Position numbers and translations under genes: made by a program. Of a stretch of 63,616 nucleotides of DNA, positions 39,900 through 51,800 are shown in pieces. How positions within the stretch are numbered: position 1 is the stretch's first letter; every line of letters begins with the position of its first letter. Source of the stretch: Mesostigma viride (Eukaryota > Streptophyta > Mesostigmatophyceae > Mesostigmatales > Mesostigmataceae); contig RPFO01000226.1 of the NCBI GenBank assembly GCA_009746045.1, positions 17,501 to 81,116 on the forward strand. The letters are read 5' to 3'. The notes below the pieces were generated by a model. The model saw only the letters and a list, made by a program, of their open reading frames with translations, was not told where the DNA came from and did not search any database.

Positions 39900-41676
39900 C
39901 AATACCCTAACATAATGCCCGTGCAATATAAGAAAGGAATTTTTTTTTGGTATACGCCTCGCACCCTGCATGCGCCAGCATGAACTTGAACGCGTCCACG
40001 AGCAGCCGACATGTGGCATCCTTGGGCAGCACTGCCAGCTGCTGCACGCCCTCCTCAACAAGCAGCACATGTAACACCTCACTAACCCACATGTGAGGAG
40101 TTCCACGTCCCCCCGCTCCATCGCTTGACGAACTGCCTCCATCACCAACGGCACGACGTCGTGCTCCACAAACCACTTGGCGTTGGCATCGTCGTGGGAT
40201 AATCCAAAGACAGACTGACATGCGCAGAGCTGCACCGCATGGTAGCCCTCCTCGTTGGCGACGCGGAGGATCTGGGCCACGTGGGGGCATGCCCCCGCAG
40301 CTTGGTCAGGATACCGAACCGGGGTTCCTGGCATAGGCTCACAACCGCCTGGCACGCGACCAGCGCCAACATCCACAACTGACCGCTTCGCGTCGTGTCC
40401 TTGGAGGACACTGCCAGCGCGCACACTTTGACCAAGTTCCCGCACACGCGATCGGTGGCCGTAGCCCGCGTGTTCTCCACCGGTTGCACATGCACCTGCG
40501 TCGCCGCAACGACTGCTCGGCAGGCGTTGTTGATATCGCTAGCATCCCCCGCATCCACCGCGCGTCGGAGGTGCTCGTCCAGCGCAGGGAAGAGGGCGGG
40601 GTCGAGGGACAGCATGCTGCTCACGTGCGCACACTCTACATCACAGCACTCAAGGTACATTTCGGTCAACCGGTGCATAGCGTTGCAGGCACAAGAACTG
40701 GTGCAAGACACATCGGCGCAGGTCGCTGACACGATGATGGTCTGCACGAGTGCCTGGAACGTGCCCGCGCAGCCAAAGCTGTCGCAACATAAAGCCGCCG
40801 TGTCCATAGCAATGCCGGCAATGCACTCACAGGTCACTCTCACCAGCTCCCAGGCGCGCCGCTGGGTGGCACCTGCCAGCACTCTGGTCATGTGGTCAAG
40901 CCCACCGGCCCTGGTGAATGCGGCACGACTACTGCAGCTCAGAAACAGAATTCGATGGAGGGCAGCACACACGCACATGAGGGGGACCACGTACGTGCCC
41001 GACAGGGTGCGATCCAGGGCGTCCGCAAAGAGGGCGCACAAGCCCGCCTTCCTCAACACGGGCTCATCCTGGGGTGCCGAGTTATTACACAACCTCAAAA
41101 AAGGAGTCCGAACATAGACCCAGCGCTCCATGCTGCACAATTGGTTAATTCATCGTCGTACAGAATGGCCTCTTGCTCGAGCGTCATGCCGTTGGCCGCC
41201 GCGAATCGGCCGCCCTGCAGCTCCGCGGATGCCACGCGGACTATGTCGTGGGCTTCGGTGTCCGTCAGAGTGGGGGCCAACTCTTTGATTGGTCGACCAG
41301 CCCGATTCAACGGTTCCTTGCAACGTGCTTTGTGCCCAGGAAAGTCAGCAACCTGGCATTCCTGCGCACGGCAGCCGCACGTCATCAAGGAGGAATGTTC
41401 TCATGGCTAATTGCTATTCAACAAATCTTACATGTGCATGTCGAGAGTGAGAGAAAAAGCACCGGCCATCCCATCTACCATCTGTGCTGCAGGGTACAGG
41501 GCACCTACAACCTGGACAAGCCATGTGCAGAAGCATAAGCGGGCGTTTGGCATAACTCGGCAGAATTGCGGGGATGCACTTACTTTGGAGCAATAGACGA
41601 CAAGCCGAGATCTGGCGCATACCTTCACGCCCGTTTTCTGGCATTTGCGGGTGTGGCAAGCCATCCCGGTCTCCAT
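39900..41676 (-). pseudogene. MYND zinc finger / helical-repeat protein gene, frame broken
   Basis: ATG 41676 opens a short first exon (41676-41584) ending in a GTAAGT donor; the second begins at 41361 after GCGCAG. Joined, they give a MYND finger at the N-terminus: CHTRKCQK, CARSRLVVYCSK, then ECQVADFPGHKARCK. MYND fingers bind proline-rich partners. Downstream the minus strand encodes about 400 residues of Ala/Leu-rich helical sequence resembling armadillo-type repeats, but in three frames. Breaks lie near 41130, at a G5 run near 40288 (into ACPHVAQILRVANEEGYHA), and near 40095 (into SEVLHVLLVEEGVQQLA). The product would be about 500 aa. Either this is a young pseudogene or the sequence has indels; the homopolymer position of one break favours the latter. 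Confidence 0.65.
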
Positions 41677-43450
41677 ATTTGACCTGGAGGCAGTATCAGC
41701 GAAACGATCACACCTAACTACGGTCGGGAGGGAGCTGTCACAATCCTCGCGAAGCAATTAACTCGTGAAGTAATAAAGCCCTTTCGGCCATCGTATGCTG
41801 AGCTTTGCCACGGCCAGCGACAGGTTTAGGGCAGTTAGCTCGTGGGTGCGTCATTATAGACGCTCGTGAGGGTACAGAGCTCAACTCAATTCGCAAAAGA
41901 TAATCCCCAGTCGTTCGCATTTGGGGGGTCCGTTGCAGTTCATTGGGGGGGCCGTTGCAGTCACATAGGTATCTGCAAGTACGTGACGCTGGGTAACAAG
42001 GAACATGCTGGGAGCGGTGCAGGCTTTGTCGGCACAGATGCAAGTCCTTTCATAATCAACCTTCCTCGCTCCGCCTGGCTCCTTGTAAGGTACACATTTC
42101 GGCATTATTATTGGCATTATTATTGGTGCCAAAAAATGCGACGTGACGGCGGTGACGCGTGACCGCTGCAGACTAAGCTGAATTCGTACCCTGGTCCTCG
42201 AGGAGGATTTATTATACCAGCTGTCACCACTTGCCACCTGTCCTGTCCTGTGGGATGTTCCCGCCATCTGCGAAAAGGCATGCATAGTTTGCATAGTAGG
42301 TATGCGCGACAGTCGCCACGATGCACTTACGGCCGCCACGATGGACTTACGGCCGAACAGACATAATTATTATGTATGCTTGCTCGTTTCCACAGACTGT
42401 CAAGAGTCGAAAGGCTTGCGATTGGCCGCCAGAGCTTCCTGATCAAAACAAAAAATCCCGTAATTTTTACTGTGGGTTCCGGACGACACCGGCGATGCCA
42501 TGTGGCAACTTGGTAGCTACGGCGTTTGTTCCCTGTTTCTCTGCGCTGTTCACCGGGTCACTTCGTACAGGTAGCGAGACGGGGCCACGAATTTTGTACC
42601 ACGCGGTGCGTCCTGTGGGCCGATGGTTGCCCTCACGACCAAGCGCAAATGACGGTTCTATGTGCCGTTCACTGAGCAGAACAATGGCTTGCCACGGCAC
42701 GTCGCTCGGAAACCGAGGCTCGTACGGTTGTTTGCGGGGATGGCATTGTGGCTAGCCAGCGTCGATGACAACGGCATCGTGGCTTTGAGACAAAGCGGCC
42801 AACGAGCGAAACCTTACTCTCGTTTTCAAACCCTGGTAGTTCGGCGCCTGGGAGTCTCAAGCACGGGGAAGCGAGGAGTGCTTGTATGTTCATAGTACGT
42901 TCTAGGCTTATTTGTAGAGGATATGCTCTGCGTGCTGCCTACATTAAATCGCAAACAACATGTCGGACTGTAATAAACGTCTGTCGAATAGAAGTTGTTT
43001 ACAGCCTGACCTGCTTGAAAGGTGGCTTACATATAACGGTTTTGAGATGATATTAATACGTCGAGGTGTATTTCTTCGCTTATGCTAGGTAATCACTCGT
43101 TTTTTGTTGAGGTTCTAGTAAGTATATTAGGGCATCTCAATGCGCAACGTCTACTCCTAATCCTGGTTACGCCGTCAGCAGCTAACGACTTTTATTCCAA
43201 GAACTATCTATCAACCTGTTTTGGCCCTGCCCTGGCTTCTCCCAGTCTAGGGCACGCACCGAGACCCTGCCCCTGCCCGCTGCCAGCATTTCGATGCACG
43301 ATGGCCCGTGAACAAGGCGCTTGGCATCTTTTAGGCATGCTTGGTTGATAAGCTTGCCATTTAAGTTGAGAATGTCTTGACTGCTCTGAAGCCGAGGCGA
43401 GTTCGTGAAATTTTGTCACCCGTCTTGTTTTCAAGAGTTTAACTGTCGTC
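41677..43450. other. Intergenic, no recognised gene
   Basis: Only short low-quality frames were seen. Small tandem duplications occur: GGGGGGNCCGTTGCAGT twice near 41925-41960, and GCCACGATGSACTTACGGCC twice near 42315-42356. Confidence 0.45.
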
Positions 43451-43534
43451 ATGCCCACCGGACTCTTCCTATATTGCTTGCTTCCCAGTTATCCCACCGG
43501 ACTCTTCCTATATTGCTTGCTTCCCAGTTATCCC
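43451..43534. repeat. 41-bp tandem duplication upstream of the F-box/LRR gene
   Basis: The stretch from CCACCGGACTCTTCC to CCCAGTTATC occurs twice back to back without mismatch, about 230-315 bases upstream of the start codon, and may lie in the promoter or 5' UTR. Confidence 0.9.
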
Positions 43535-43766
43535 CTTCAACGTGCCTCGCTGCCCCTTCAATTCTTTTGCTTGCTGCCCGTCAAGCATCTCCTCTTCCAC
43601 CAGCAGCAAAATGCAGTGTTCTTGTGCCCTTCTGCACGCAGCTTTGCTAACCCCCTGCATGTGCTCCCCCGAACATCATCCTCGTGCTCCTTCCAGGAAG
43701 CACATCAGCACGTAATATTGCCTTTCTTCTCAACGTGCTGCACACTCGACACAAGCCGCTGCAACC

Positions 43767-46073
43767 ATGGCCGACCAAGACTCGCAAGCTCTAACCCTTG
43801 CGGACCTGATCGCCGTTCGGGGTGTGGGGAGCCTGCTAGCCAGCCACCTGCCGGTGCTCGACCGGGTGCGGCTGCGAGGATTAAGCCACGGCTTTCGCGC
43901 CGCGGTCGACGAGTCGTGGACGCTGCTGACGAGGCTCTCCGGCGACGACCTGGCGGGTGTCGGGTGCCAGCGGACCTGGCTACAGGGCCTCCTCTGGGTG
44001 CTGCCCCGCTGCCCCAACCTAGTCTCGTTCGTCGCTGGGGGGGCGGAGTACATGCCGTGGAAAGAGGGCAAGTACAGACAATACGCTAGCATAGAAGACA
44101 TAGGTGAAGTACTTGGTACGATCGCCGCAATGTTTGGCTTTGATGTTGGTGGCCATGATGATGGGGGCGATGGCGTTGGTGACGAAGAGGAGGAGGGAGG
44201 GGAAAGGGCGGAGGCTGTCGAGGGTGATGCGGAGGAGACAGAGGAGGAGGAGGAGATGGAGGAGGAGGAGCAGGATGAAGGGGAAGAGGGGGGGGGAAAG
44301 AAGGCCGAGGAGAAGTGGAGGGAAGTAGAGGTGGAGAGGGGAGAAAAGGAGCAAGGCCCCCAGGTACACCACATGTGGTGGACAGAGGAGGCCACGAACC
44401 GCGTTCTCCAACTCATCTCCAACTGGCAGCATGGGCAGCGCCTTCGCGAGCTAGACCTGGAGGGCTGTTGCGAGTCGACGGCGGTGGTGACAAGTGACAG
44501 GATAAGCACGCTCGCCCGCAACCTGCCGAATCTGCGGCGGCTCAACCTCACAAACTGCACTCTCGTGACAGACATCAGCATGAAGGCCCTCGCCCGCCAC
44601 TGCCCGCAGTTGCGGCACGTACAGCTGAGGCGTACATGGGTGACGGACGTGGGCGTAGTGGCCATCGTGCAGGGCTGCCGTCGCTTACTCTCCCTGGACG
44701 TGACGTCTCTCAACGTGACGAATGACGGCATGCAGGCGATCGCCAGGAACTGCAGACATTTGTCACGGCTCAAGGTCTCGTGGACGATGGTGACGTTCGC
44801 CGGTTTATGCGCAGTGCTGCGGAGTTGTCCGCGGCTACGCAGCCTGGAGTGCGTCAACGGGAAAATCGGTGACGCCATGGGCGCTGGCGCGCTTATTCCA
44901 GAATTATCACCATCGCTGCCATCATCCGCATCGCCTAATGGCCAGTGGGAGCTCCGGCATTTGAACCTGGACTTTTTTGATGGCCTCTCTGACACAGCCC
45001 TGGAGGCCGTCCTAAGGCATTGCCCTGACCTGCGGACGCTGGTCCTATCGCGAAACCCTGGCGTGCGCGACGCCAGCATGATCGCCCAGCATTGCCCCCA
45101 ACTCCGCCACCTGGACCTGGCCGAGACCGGCGTGACGGGTGCGGGGATCAGCGATGTGGCACGATGCTGCGACCAGCTGCGCCAGCTTGACGTGGGGTGT
45201 TGCGAGGGCGTGACGGGTGAGAGCATTGAGGCGGTCGCCACCCACTGCCCGCGCTTGCTGAGGCTGACGGTGGGCGGGCACATCGGCGGGGCCACGTTGC
45301 GGGCGGTCGTGGCACGCTGCCGAGGCCTGCGCGCTCTAAGTGTGCTCGGTGCCCCGACGGGGCCTGGGACCACGGGGCCTGGGACCACGGGGCCTGGGAC
45401 CAGCATTAACTTGCTCGGCGAGTTCTGGCGCCTGCGGGAGCTGACCATCTGCCATGACCGTCTGCCCGATGCGACCACGGCGGGATTCCTGGAGACGAGC
45501 TCGGAGGATGTCGAAGGCAGCTCAATGTGCGTGGGGAGGGCTGGCTGCGAGCCAAGGTTGGAGAATCTAACGTTGAGGGGCCGCACGGCCATCACGAAAG
45601 CTGGCTTTGCGGCATTAGTGCCGCATTTGGCGCGCCTGCAGGTACTGATCATGGTGGGCCCATGCGGCGCCGCAACGGATGCCGGCATAACCGCGGTGGC
45701 GGCGAGCTGCCCGCGACTGCAGTGCCTGGACCTGGTCGATTGCCATGATGTCACGGACGTTGGCATAATGGCGGTGGCCGCCCATTGCCCACAGTTGCAG
45801 GAGTTGGACCTCATCCGCTGCGGGCAGGTGTCTGACGCAGGAGTTGTGGCGATTGTGACCCGTTGCAGGCAGCTGCATTCGTTGGATATGCGGTATTGCG
45901 ACGGTGTGACAAATGCTGGGTTGAGGGCGGTGCTGGACCATGCGCCACAGCTTGAGTATTTGTATATCTCATATTTCGATGGCATCGACTACAGTTGGTT
46001 AGGGAGCATTGAAAATAACTGCCAGGTAGCTGTCTTTGATGGCCCTATGCTGGTAAACGCATCAAGAGTATAG
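43767..46073 (+). CDS. F-box-like / leucine-rich repeat protein (AMN1/FBXL type), intronless
   Basis: A single uninterrupted frame of 768 aa whose ATG sits in a good context (CAACCATGGCC). The N-terminal ~50 residues (LTLADLIAVRGVGSLLASHLPVLDRVRLRG) look like a divergent F-box. Residues about 128-195 are a Glu/Asp-rich insert. From about 205 on there are some 17 LRR units of the cysteine-containing type, about 26 residues each, with the C-P-x-L-x-x-L signature (for example CPQLRHVQLRRTWVTDVGV, CPRLQCLDLVDCHDVTDVG). Three GPGTT repeats interrupt the LRRs near residue 533. FBXL proteins are substrate receptors of SCF ubiquitin ligases; substrates cannot be predicted. The lack of introns contrasts with the two large genes in the window and may reflect retrocopying. 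Confidence 0.88.
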   Translation: MADQDSQALTLADLIAVRGVGSLLASHLPVLDRVRLRGLSHGFRAAVDESWTLLTRLSGDDLAGVGCQRTWLQGLLWVLPRCPNLVSFVAGGAEYMPWKEGKYRQYASIEDIGEVLGTIAAMFGFDVGGHDDGGDGVGDEEEEGGERAEAVEGDAEETEEEEEMEEEEQDEGEEGGGKKAEEKWREVEVERGEKEQGPQVHHMWWTEEATNRVLQLISNWQHGQRLRELDLEGCCESTAVVTSDRISTLARNLPNLRRLNLTNCTLVTDISMKALARHCPQLRHVQLRRTWVTDVGVVAIVQGCRRLLSLDVTSLNVTNDGMQAIARNCRHLSRLKVSWTMVTFAGLCAVLRSCPRLRSLECVNGKIGDAMGAGALIPELSPSLPSSASPNGQWELRHLNLDFFDGLSDTALEAVLRHCPDLRTLVLSRNPGVRDASMIAQHCPQLRHLDLAETGVTGAGISDVARCCDQLRQLDVGCCEGVTGESIEAVATHCPRLLRLTVGGHIGGATLRAVVARCRGLRALSVLGAPTGPGTTGPGTTGPGTSINLLGEFWRLRELTICHDRLPDATTAGFLETSSEDVEGSSMCVGRAGCEPRLENLTLRGRTAITKAGFAALVPHLARLQVLIMVGPCGAATDAGITAVAASCPRLQCLDLVDCHDVTDVGIMAVAAHCPQLQELDLIRCGQVSDAGVVAIVTRCRQLHSLDMRYCDGVTNAGLRAVLDHAPQLEYLYISYFDGIDYSWLGSIENNCQVAVFDGPMLVNASRV

Positions 46074-47051
46074 CTGGCCAGAAATTGTGTTGTTACGTAC
46101 GTCGACTCAATACTCATGCAATTACCTTGTCTATTATCAAGGAGACAACCTTGTCTATTATCTTCAAAAGAAAATATGTGAACCCGCAGGCTGGCTTCTC
46201 TACTACAAACCACGAAAGTGTACTGCCGAATCCGTACGTGCATCACAACAATCCATCTAAAGTTACCCGTGGGAAGAACGCCTGGCGTGACTGCTAGAAC
46301 TAGGCACTACCTGCTACGTGGCATGTCCCTTGGTTTGTTAGTTCATGCAGGCATTACATAGATAGAATAGAACCGCGGTAGCATTGTTTCATGTACCCAT
46401 CGATCCATCCGAATTATTGAGGGTAATACTGAACGTGACTCCCCAACGGGAGCATGTGTTTAAAATTATTTAATTAACCATGTTGGTTCGTACGGCACCT
46501 CGGGTATGAAAATACGCCGTATTGCACGGTACTGACGCTTTCGACTGCGTACGCCGTACGATTTTCGCTGTTAATTTTCACTTTGGGCTTAGCCGATTTG
46601 GGAGGTCGCGGATGTGTCACGTGGAGGGGAGAAGCCCAAGAACCTGCCGGTGGTGCTGAAATATTGCTGAAATCGCAGTAAGTGCATACTGCACGTGACG
46701 GTGTGCCTTTTTACTTTTCTTGACAGGATCGATTTTTTATTGCGCGGGAGAAAAGCTGTAAGGGGACAGCCATTTCCAGAAGACGCAGAAAAGTGAAGAC
46801 GAAATTACAGCAAATCTATTATATTAAATAGAGGGTGCTGTGACAGTTCATGCATTGTGCACACATGGGTCTTATTGCACCCACAGCACTTGCCGGATCG
46901 TCTATCGTGTCCGATTGCAGCTGTGGCATGCCTCTGGCATGAAGGAGAAAGGGGGTCTCTGCCCTTTCTTCCTGTTGTGCACAGACAGGGATTAAAGCAC
47001 TTCGGTGCTCCGTGACTCCCTAACGGGAGCACGAGTATGAATAATAAATTC
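46074..47051. other. Intergenic with possible transposon remnants
   Basis: No intact gene. The minus strand at about 47040-46830 encodes a short Cys/His-rich stretch (GKCCGCNKTHVCTMHE) that could be a zinc-ribbon remnant of a transposase, but the similarity is too weak to assign. CTCCCYAACGGGAGCA at 46440 and 47020 recalls the LINE 3' stem at 540-560. Confidence 0.35.
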
Positions 47052-47189
47052 ATTCTATTAACCGTGGAACTCCAGGGTAACCAGACTCTTTATTAAAACA
47101 ATGAGTGGAGCACATACAAAAGGCAGGCCACATCCCGGCCGCCGATGCTCATGGGAACACTTATTGCTTGGCAAAGGCTAGCCTTACCC
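47052..47189 (-). repeat. Split direct repeat A, outer copy
   Basis: 138 bp matching 47646-47783. A 25-base spacer (47190-47214) separates it from repeat B. Confidence 0.95.
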
Positions 47190-47214
47190 CCAAACACGCA
47201 GGGAGGGTGGGCGG

Positions 47215-47648
47215 GAAAAGAAAAGAGGCCGACCTTAGCTAGGTGGGTTTGTTTTTGTCCTTTTTTGCGTGTCATGCGGCCTTGGCCCGGACGGCATTTT
47301 TTCGCCGCGCAAATGTTGCGTCTGAACAAATGACGCAATGTGGCGTTCTAATTGCCGGCAGCTTACGTAAGGCTGCCGGGGCTATTAGGTCACATATTGC
47401 GTGAGAGAAAGAATCTAGATCTAGTTAATCACTACGCCATGAGCCAAGAAACCTAGACAGTGGCAGGTTTATATCTCAACGTAGCTCCTGCCACCTGGCC
47501 AAGAAAAACTGGCCAAAGCTTTGGCCACGACTGATCCGGATCAGGCCGCACCGGCCTCAAAAGGTATGTCACGTGAACCCAATAACCTAGCTATAGCGGC
47601 TACCCTTCCATCTCACTATAAAGAAACTATGTTCAGAGAACCACGATT
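47215..47648 (-). repeat. Split direct repeat B, inner copy
   Basis: 434 bp; partner at 52118-52551 with two differences seen by eye. It abuts the inner A repeat at an ATT (47646-47648). Contains a GGCTGCCGG-type hairpin (GCCGGCAGC ... GCTGCCGG) near 47353-47380. Confidence 0.95.
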
Positions 47649-47783
47649 CTATTAACCGTGGAACTCCAGGGTAACCAGACTCTTTATTAAAACAATGAGT
47701 GGAGCACATACAAAAGGCAGGCCACATCCCGGCCGCCGATGCTCATGGGAACACTTATTGCTTGGCAAAGGCTAGCCTTACCC
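47646..47783 (-). repeat. Split direct repeat A, inner copy
   Basis: Matches 47052-47189. Lies immediately downstream of the recombinase stop codon at 47856. Confidence 0.95.
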
Positions 47784-47855
47784 TTATATCCCTCCCTGGC
47801 GATCCATGCCAGGGGCAAAGAACCTAGCATAATGACAGAGAAATGAACAACCAAA

Positions 47856-48854
47856 CTAGGTGGAGGGCAATTTCAAAATAGCCCGCCAGGCCCGAGGGGG
47901 GCAGGCGGCCATGGCCCGAAGAATAACCTCAGGCAGCTGCACCTCCAAACTGCGGTGCAAGCCCACATAATGGGCAACCGTGGAGCTGCTAAGCCAGCGC
48001 CCCCGGCCCTGGATGTCCCCCATGCTGCGACCCGCGAGGAAATCGTGAGTGGCACCTCCATGCCGCAGCCCGTGAATGGTGAAAATCTGGGCGACCCCCA
48101 AGGCCTGACTCGCAGCCTGCCAAATGCGCCGGAATTGCGGGTAGGTGAAAGGGAACACGGCCTCCCAAGCGTGCTTACCCGCGATGCAGTGACGGAGGAT
48201 GGTTTCAGACATCACATCTTCTACCACCACTGACTGAGTCTTGCCCTTAGAGGTCTTGGTAGACCTCAGCAGTAGGGCGCCCCGTTGAGCCGGCCCAAGC
48301 CGAACGTCAGGCTGGAGGCGCACATGGCCAACACGGAGGTTCAGCGCCTCCGAGATTCGCAGGTAATGGCGGAACACGATGACAACCAGCAGGCCCGCAA
48401 GGCGCTGACCTTGCATGACCATCGTGCTGGCAAGTGCAAACGCCGCCTCCCATGGAATGGGAGGAGGGGCACGGGGGGGCACAAGTGTTTTCCACCCAGC
48501 GAGGACGCCACGGGCCAAGTCCCACCGCTTCACCATACCGGGATAATAAAGTTGCAACCCCATCAAGGCATTGACACACACTTGGCGGCTGTACCCCCGA
48601 AAATGAGCCCAGGCGACATACGCACAAAATGTCTCCTCAAGGGTGTCAGCTCGTGACGATGACCCGTCCGCCCGCCCACCAGCCTCCCACCAAGTCAAGA
48701 GGGAATCAAGACCACGACGGTAGGCCAGCAAAGTAGCCGGCTTTACTTTCCCCTCTAGCAATGGAAGGTAGCTAACAGGTGCAGGGGGCCCCGGGTTAGG
48801 ATGGATGCCTTCCGCGGTCAGGTCGCGCACCCAGCCTGCCAAGAAAGTCGCCAT
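47856..48854 (-). CDS. Tyrosine recombinase of the PAT/DIRS-type element
   Basis: From ATG 48854 the frame gives 332 aa. The N-terminal ~150 residues form the SAM-like DNA-binding part (TLLAYRRGLDSLLTWW, then FRGYSRQVCVNALMGL). The catalytic domain carries the first Arg in YLRISEALNL, the HGLRHGGATH box, and GRWLSSSTVAHYV with the nucleophilic Tyr, so all key residues are present. In this retroelement group it inserts a circular cDNA without making a target-site duplication. The frame stays open upstream to about 48959 and there encodes QPADGVSRG, a motif that normally follows the RNase H domain. The two genes thus overlap by about 140 bases in different frames, and the polymerase may be read into this frame by frameshifting. 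Confidence 0.92.
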   Translation of the reverse strand: MATFLAGWVRDLTAEGIHPNPGPPAPVSYLPLLEGKVKPATLLAYRRGLDSLLTWWEAGGRADGSSSRADTLEETFCAYVAWAHFRGYSRQVCVNALMGLQLYYPGMVKRWDLARGVLAGWKTLVPPRAPPPIPWEAAFALASTMVMQGQRLAGLLVVIVFRHYLRISEALNLRVGHVRLQPDVRLGPAQRGALLLRSTKTSKGKTQSVVVEDVMSETILRHCIAGKHAWEAVFPFTYPQFRRIWQAASQALGVAQIFTIHGLRHGGATHDFLAGRSMGDIQGRGRWLSSSTVAHYVGLHRSLEVQLPEVILRAMAACPPRAWRAILKLPST

Positions 48855-51800
48855 GGATTGGCCGCGAGAAACGCCATCGGCTGGTTGAAGTGCACTCGGC
48901 GTCCACACCCACTGGGAACGACTCCCGTGGCGAGGGTCAGCGCGCACAAGCGGCGGCACTGCTTGTTGAGCTTGTGGGATGAGGACCGCCCCTTAGCCAA
49001 GCAGCCCAACGCCGCGGTGGAGTCCACCAACCTCACCACCCGCTTGCCTCGGTTTGCCAAGCTGCGCGCACTCCTCTCCACGCCCTTCACTGCAGCCCGC
49101 ACCTCCTTCTCGTTGATGTGCATCCCCGGATCCCGCCAACGACTCCGGACCCCAACCCGCCATTGCTGGCTAGTGATTGCTTGTTGCGCCCGCGCGCTCA
49201 GTGGCCTAGGGCCAGCGTAGGCCACCTCACTTGGTATGAGCAAAGTCGGGTACCCCCGCACCTCTCGTGCCCTCGCCAGCTCCGTCACATCGCCCGGCTC
49301 CATGGTTGCGTACACGACACCTTGCCCGTAGGTGGACGCGTCAGATGCAACCACCTCACGGGCCAAAGGTGCGCTTCGGTCAACCCTTAGCATGGGAGCC
49401 AAGGCCAGGGCACACTCTAACTCCTCCCGCACCCCGGCCCACAGCACCCAGGATCGCTGCCCCCACCCTTGCAGGCTGATGAATTTGAAACATTGCTGCC
49501 AAATGGACAAGCAGCTGCGGCTTAACATCTGCAGCCACAACCACCGCCCCAAGACGGCAGCCAGCCCCTCGGCCGTAGCTCGGCCTCGAGTGAGTATAGC
49601 CTGCGTGTGGGCGATCACAAGGTTGAGCTGCTTGACCGTTGGTTCCAGCACGCCGTTCCGTCGGTGCACCACCCCTAGGGCTTCTAGCTCGTCCCCTTCC
49701 AGGCTCGCCATCTTAGTCTTCTCCTTAGACGGCACAAGGTTGTTAGGGAGGTAGCCTTCCTCAATAGCGCGCGTGATGAGCTGGTTCACCGCCTCGCAGG
49801 TCCGCCCGTTGCTGGCCACCAAGTCATCAATGGTGATGGACAGCATGGGGGCAGGGGGGTTTTCCAGGTCAATCTGAAGCTCCCCGGCGCGCTCCTCCTT
49901 GTACTCGATGGCCAAGCGCAGTGGCTGGCCACACTCGTCGCGCACCAAGGTGAGCTCACCTGCGCTTGAGAGGTAGTTGACCTGGCGCCTCGGATCCAGG
50001 GCACCGGTCATGTAGAGCACCATCTCATGGATGGCCTCCCCCAGCGCCACCGCATGGGAATGTCCCATGGCCAGCACCTTGAGCACGGGCCACACCTTCC
50101 GCCTGGGCCCTGCCAGACCTACGCTAGTCGACCACACACTAGGAAGCCCTTGGTAGTCCCACCACCACTCGGGCACCTCGATGGAATAGTAGTATGACAC
50201 GAGGTCGCTCTTGGCGCAGTAGCACCAGCCTTTGATGTAGACCTCCACGAGGATGCCCAGGTGGGGTAGCAGGATCTTGGGGGGGTCCACCCACAGCAGG
50301 TTGCCCAGCTTCCTGTTGACGATGAACCGAAGCTCACCCACCCCCTTGGCCACTCCAAAGCAGCCATCCACCCACTTGGGCCGCCTCTCCCGGAACGCCA
50401 CCATGCCCACGCCCGCTGCCCGGCTCATGAGCTTGCCCCATTCAGCCATGGAGCATCCCCGGCTGGGCTTGGGCACATTCCAATACTTTGCGCTCGCCAC
50501 GACCGCTGGCTTGATGCAGTTCTCTTCGCTGGCATATATCTCCCGCCAGCTCGGCCGCATAGCCAACAGGTCGAGCAGCCGTGCCTTCCCCGCCACCTCC
50601 GCCTTTGGTAGACTCACCGCGTCCGCGCGCAGTTGTTCATACTTATTCTGCTTCCCATATATTGCATCAGCACCTTCTTGCTCCTGGCCTGTCGCAACGC
50701 CCCCTACGCGGCGACTGTGCCAGGTGCAGTGCCTCTTGACCCTCGCAAGGGCCTCCTCCCTCCCCTTAGAGCACGCCCCTCTAGGGTTAGGAGGAGGGTC
50801 TTGCCCCCCTCCCCACAGCCAATTAAGCCAACGCACTACCTTGCATTGCAGTGTGTACTCGCGGTGGCGGCGCGTGGCACGCTGTCGCCGGCGTGCCGAT
50901 CTCACCCTGCCCCACGCGGTGTACGCTGGCCTAAGTGGGTATGGCAGCGGGAAAAGGGAGCGGTCCCGCTGGGATTCTATTTCCCTACTTGTTGAGCCTT
51001 GCTGAGCTTGTCCAAGAGGATGGCAGTTTGGAGAGCTGCCTTGACAGCCGGGGTGGCTGACAGTGCAGCCTCCTCCCCCAATGGCAGGAGGTGGCTGGCC
51101 ACCTTCCACCCCCCCCTCCTTGCCCTCCACCTGCAGCAAGGCCGCCACCACCCTCATTAGGTACTCCATGCCCACAAGCTCCCCGGCTGCTGAGCCCAGC
51201 TCCTTGAGAAGGGTGTCCATGGCCAATGCAATGTTCATGACAATTTTCCTGTTCTCCATGTTCCGCCAATTTCCAGGCTTTACCGTCATGACCCACGACC
51301 GGATTCCCATCCCATTGTCGCTGGCGTCCTCCAACACCCCCGGCAGCACCCGCTCCGAAACCCGATATTTCACGCTCTTGGCTCGGCTTGGCAGCGCCAC
51401 CCCTTTCGAGGCCTTGAAGTGGCTTCCCGCCCCCTCCATTCCTCCCAGCGCTGCCTTCAAACCTTGCATGAATTTCTCGGCTGCGACCTCCCCCTCCTCG
51501 TCCTCCTCGTCGTCCTGATTTTCGGTTTCCGGAGGTGCCCCAACGAATGTCGCCAACCTCGCCCTCATTTCCTTTCCGACAGCCCCCCCACCTGCCGAAA
51601 CCTTGGCCGCGCCTTTCGGCTTGGCCATTTTTCGCTGCGCAGGTGTCGTTGGTGGCAGCGCCTGATCCTCCTCCTCGTCCGCCGCGAGATCTGCCACGGC
51701 CAGCAGTTTTGCCACCAACGTTCCGTTTGGGTCACGTGCGTCCAACACGTCGCCAACATCAACGTGATCGGCCAGCAACTGCACGACAGACTTCAGCTGG

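Noticed and set aside
46805-47053. piggyBac-type zinc ribbon on the minus strand
   Set aside because: Only a few Cys/His residues in a short frame, and the spacing does not fit the family clearly.
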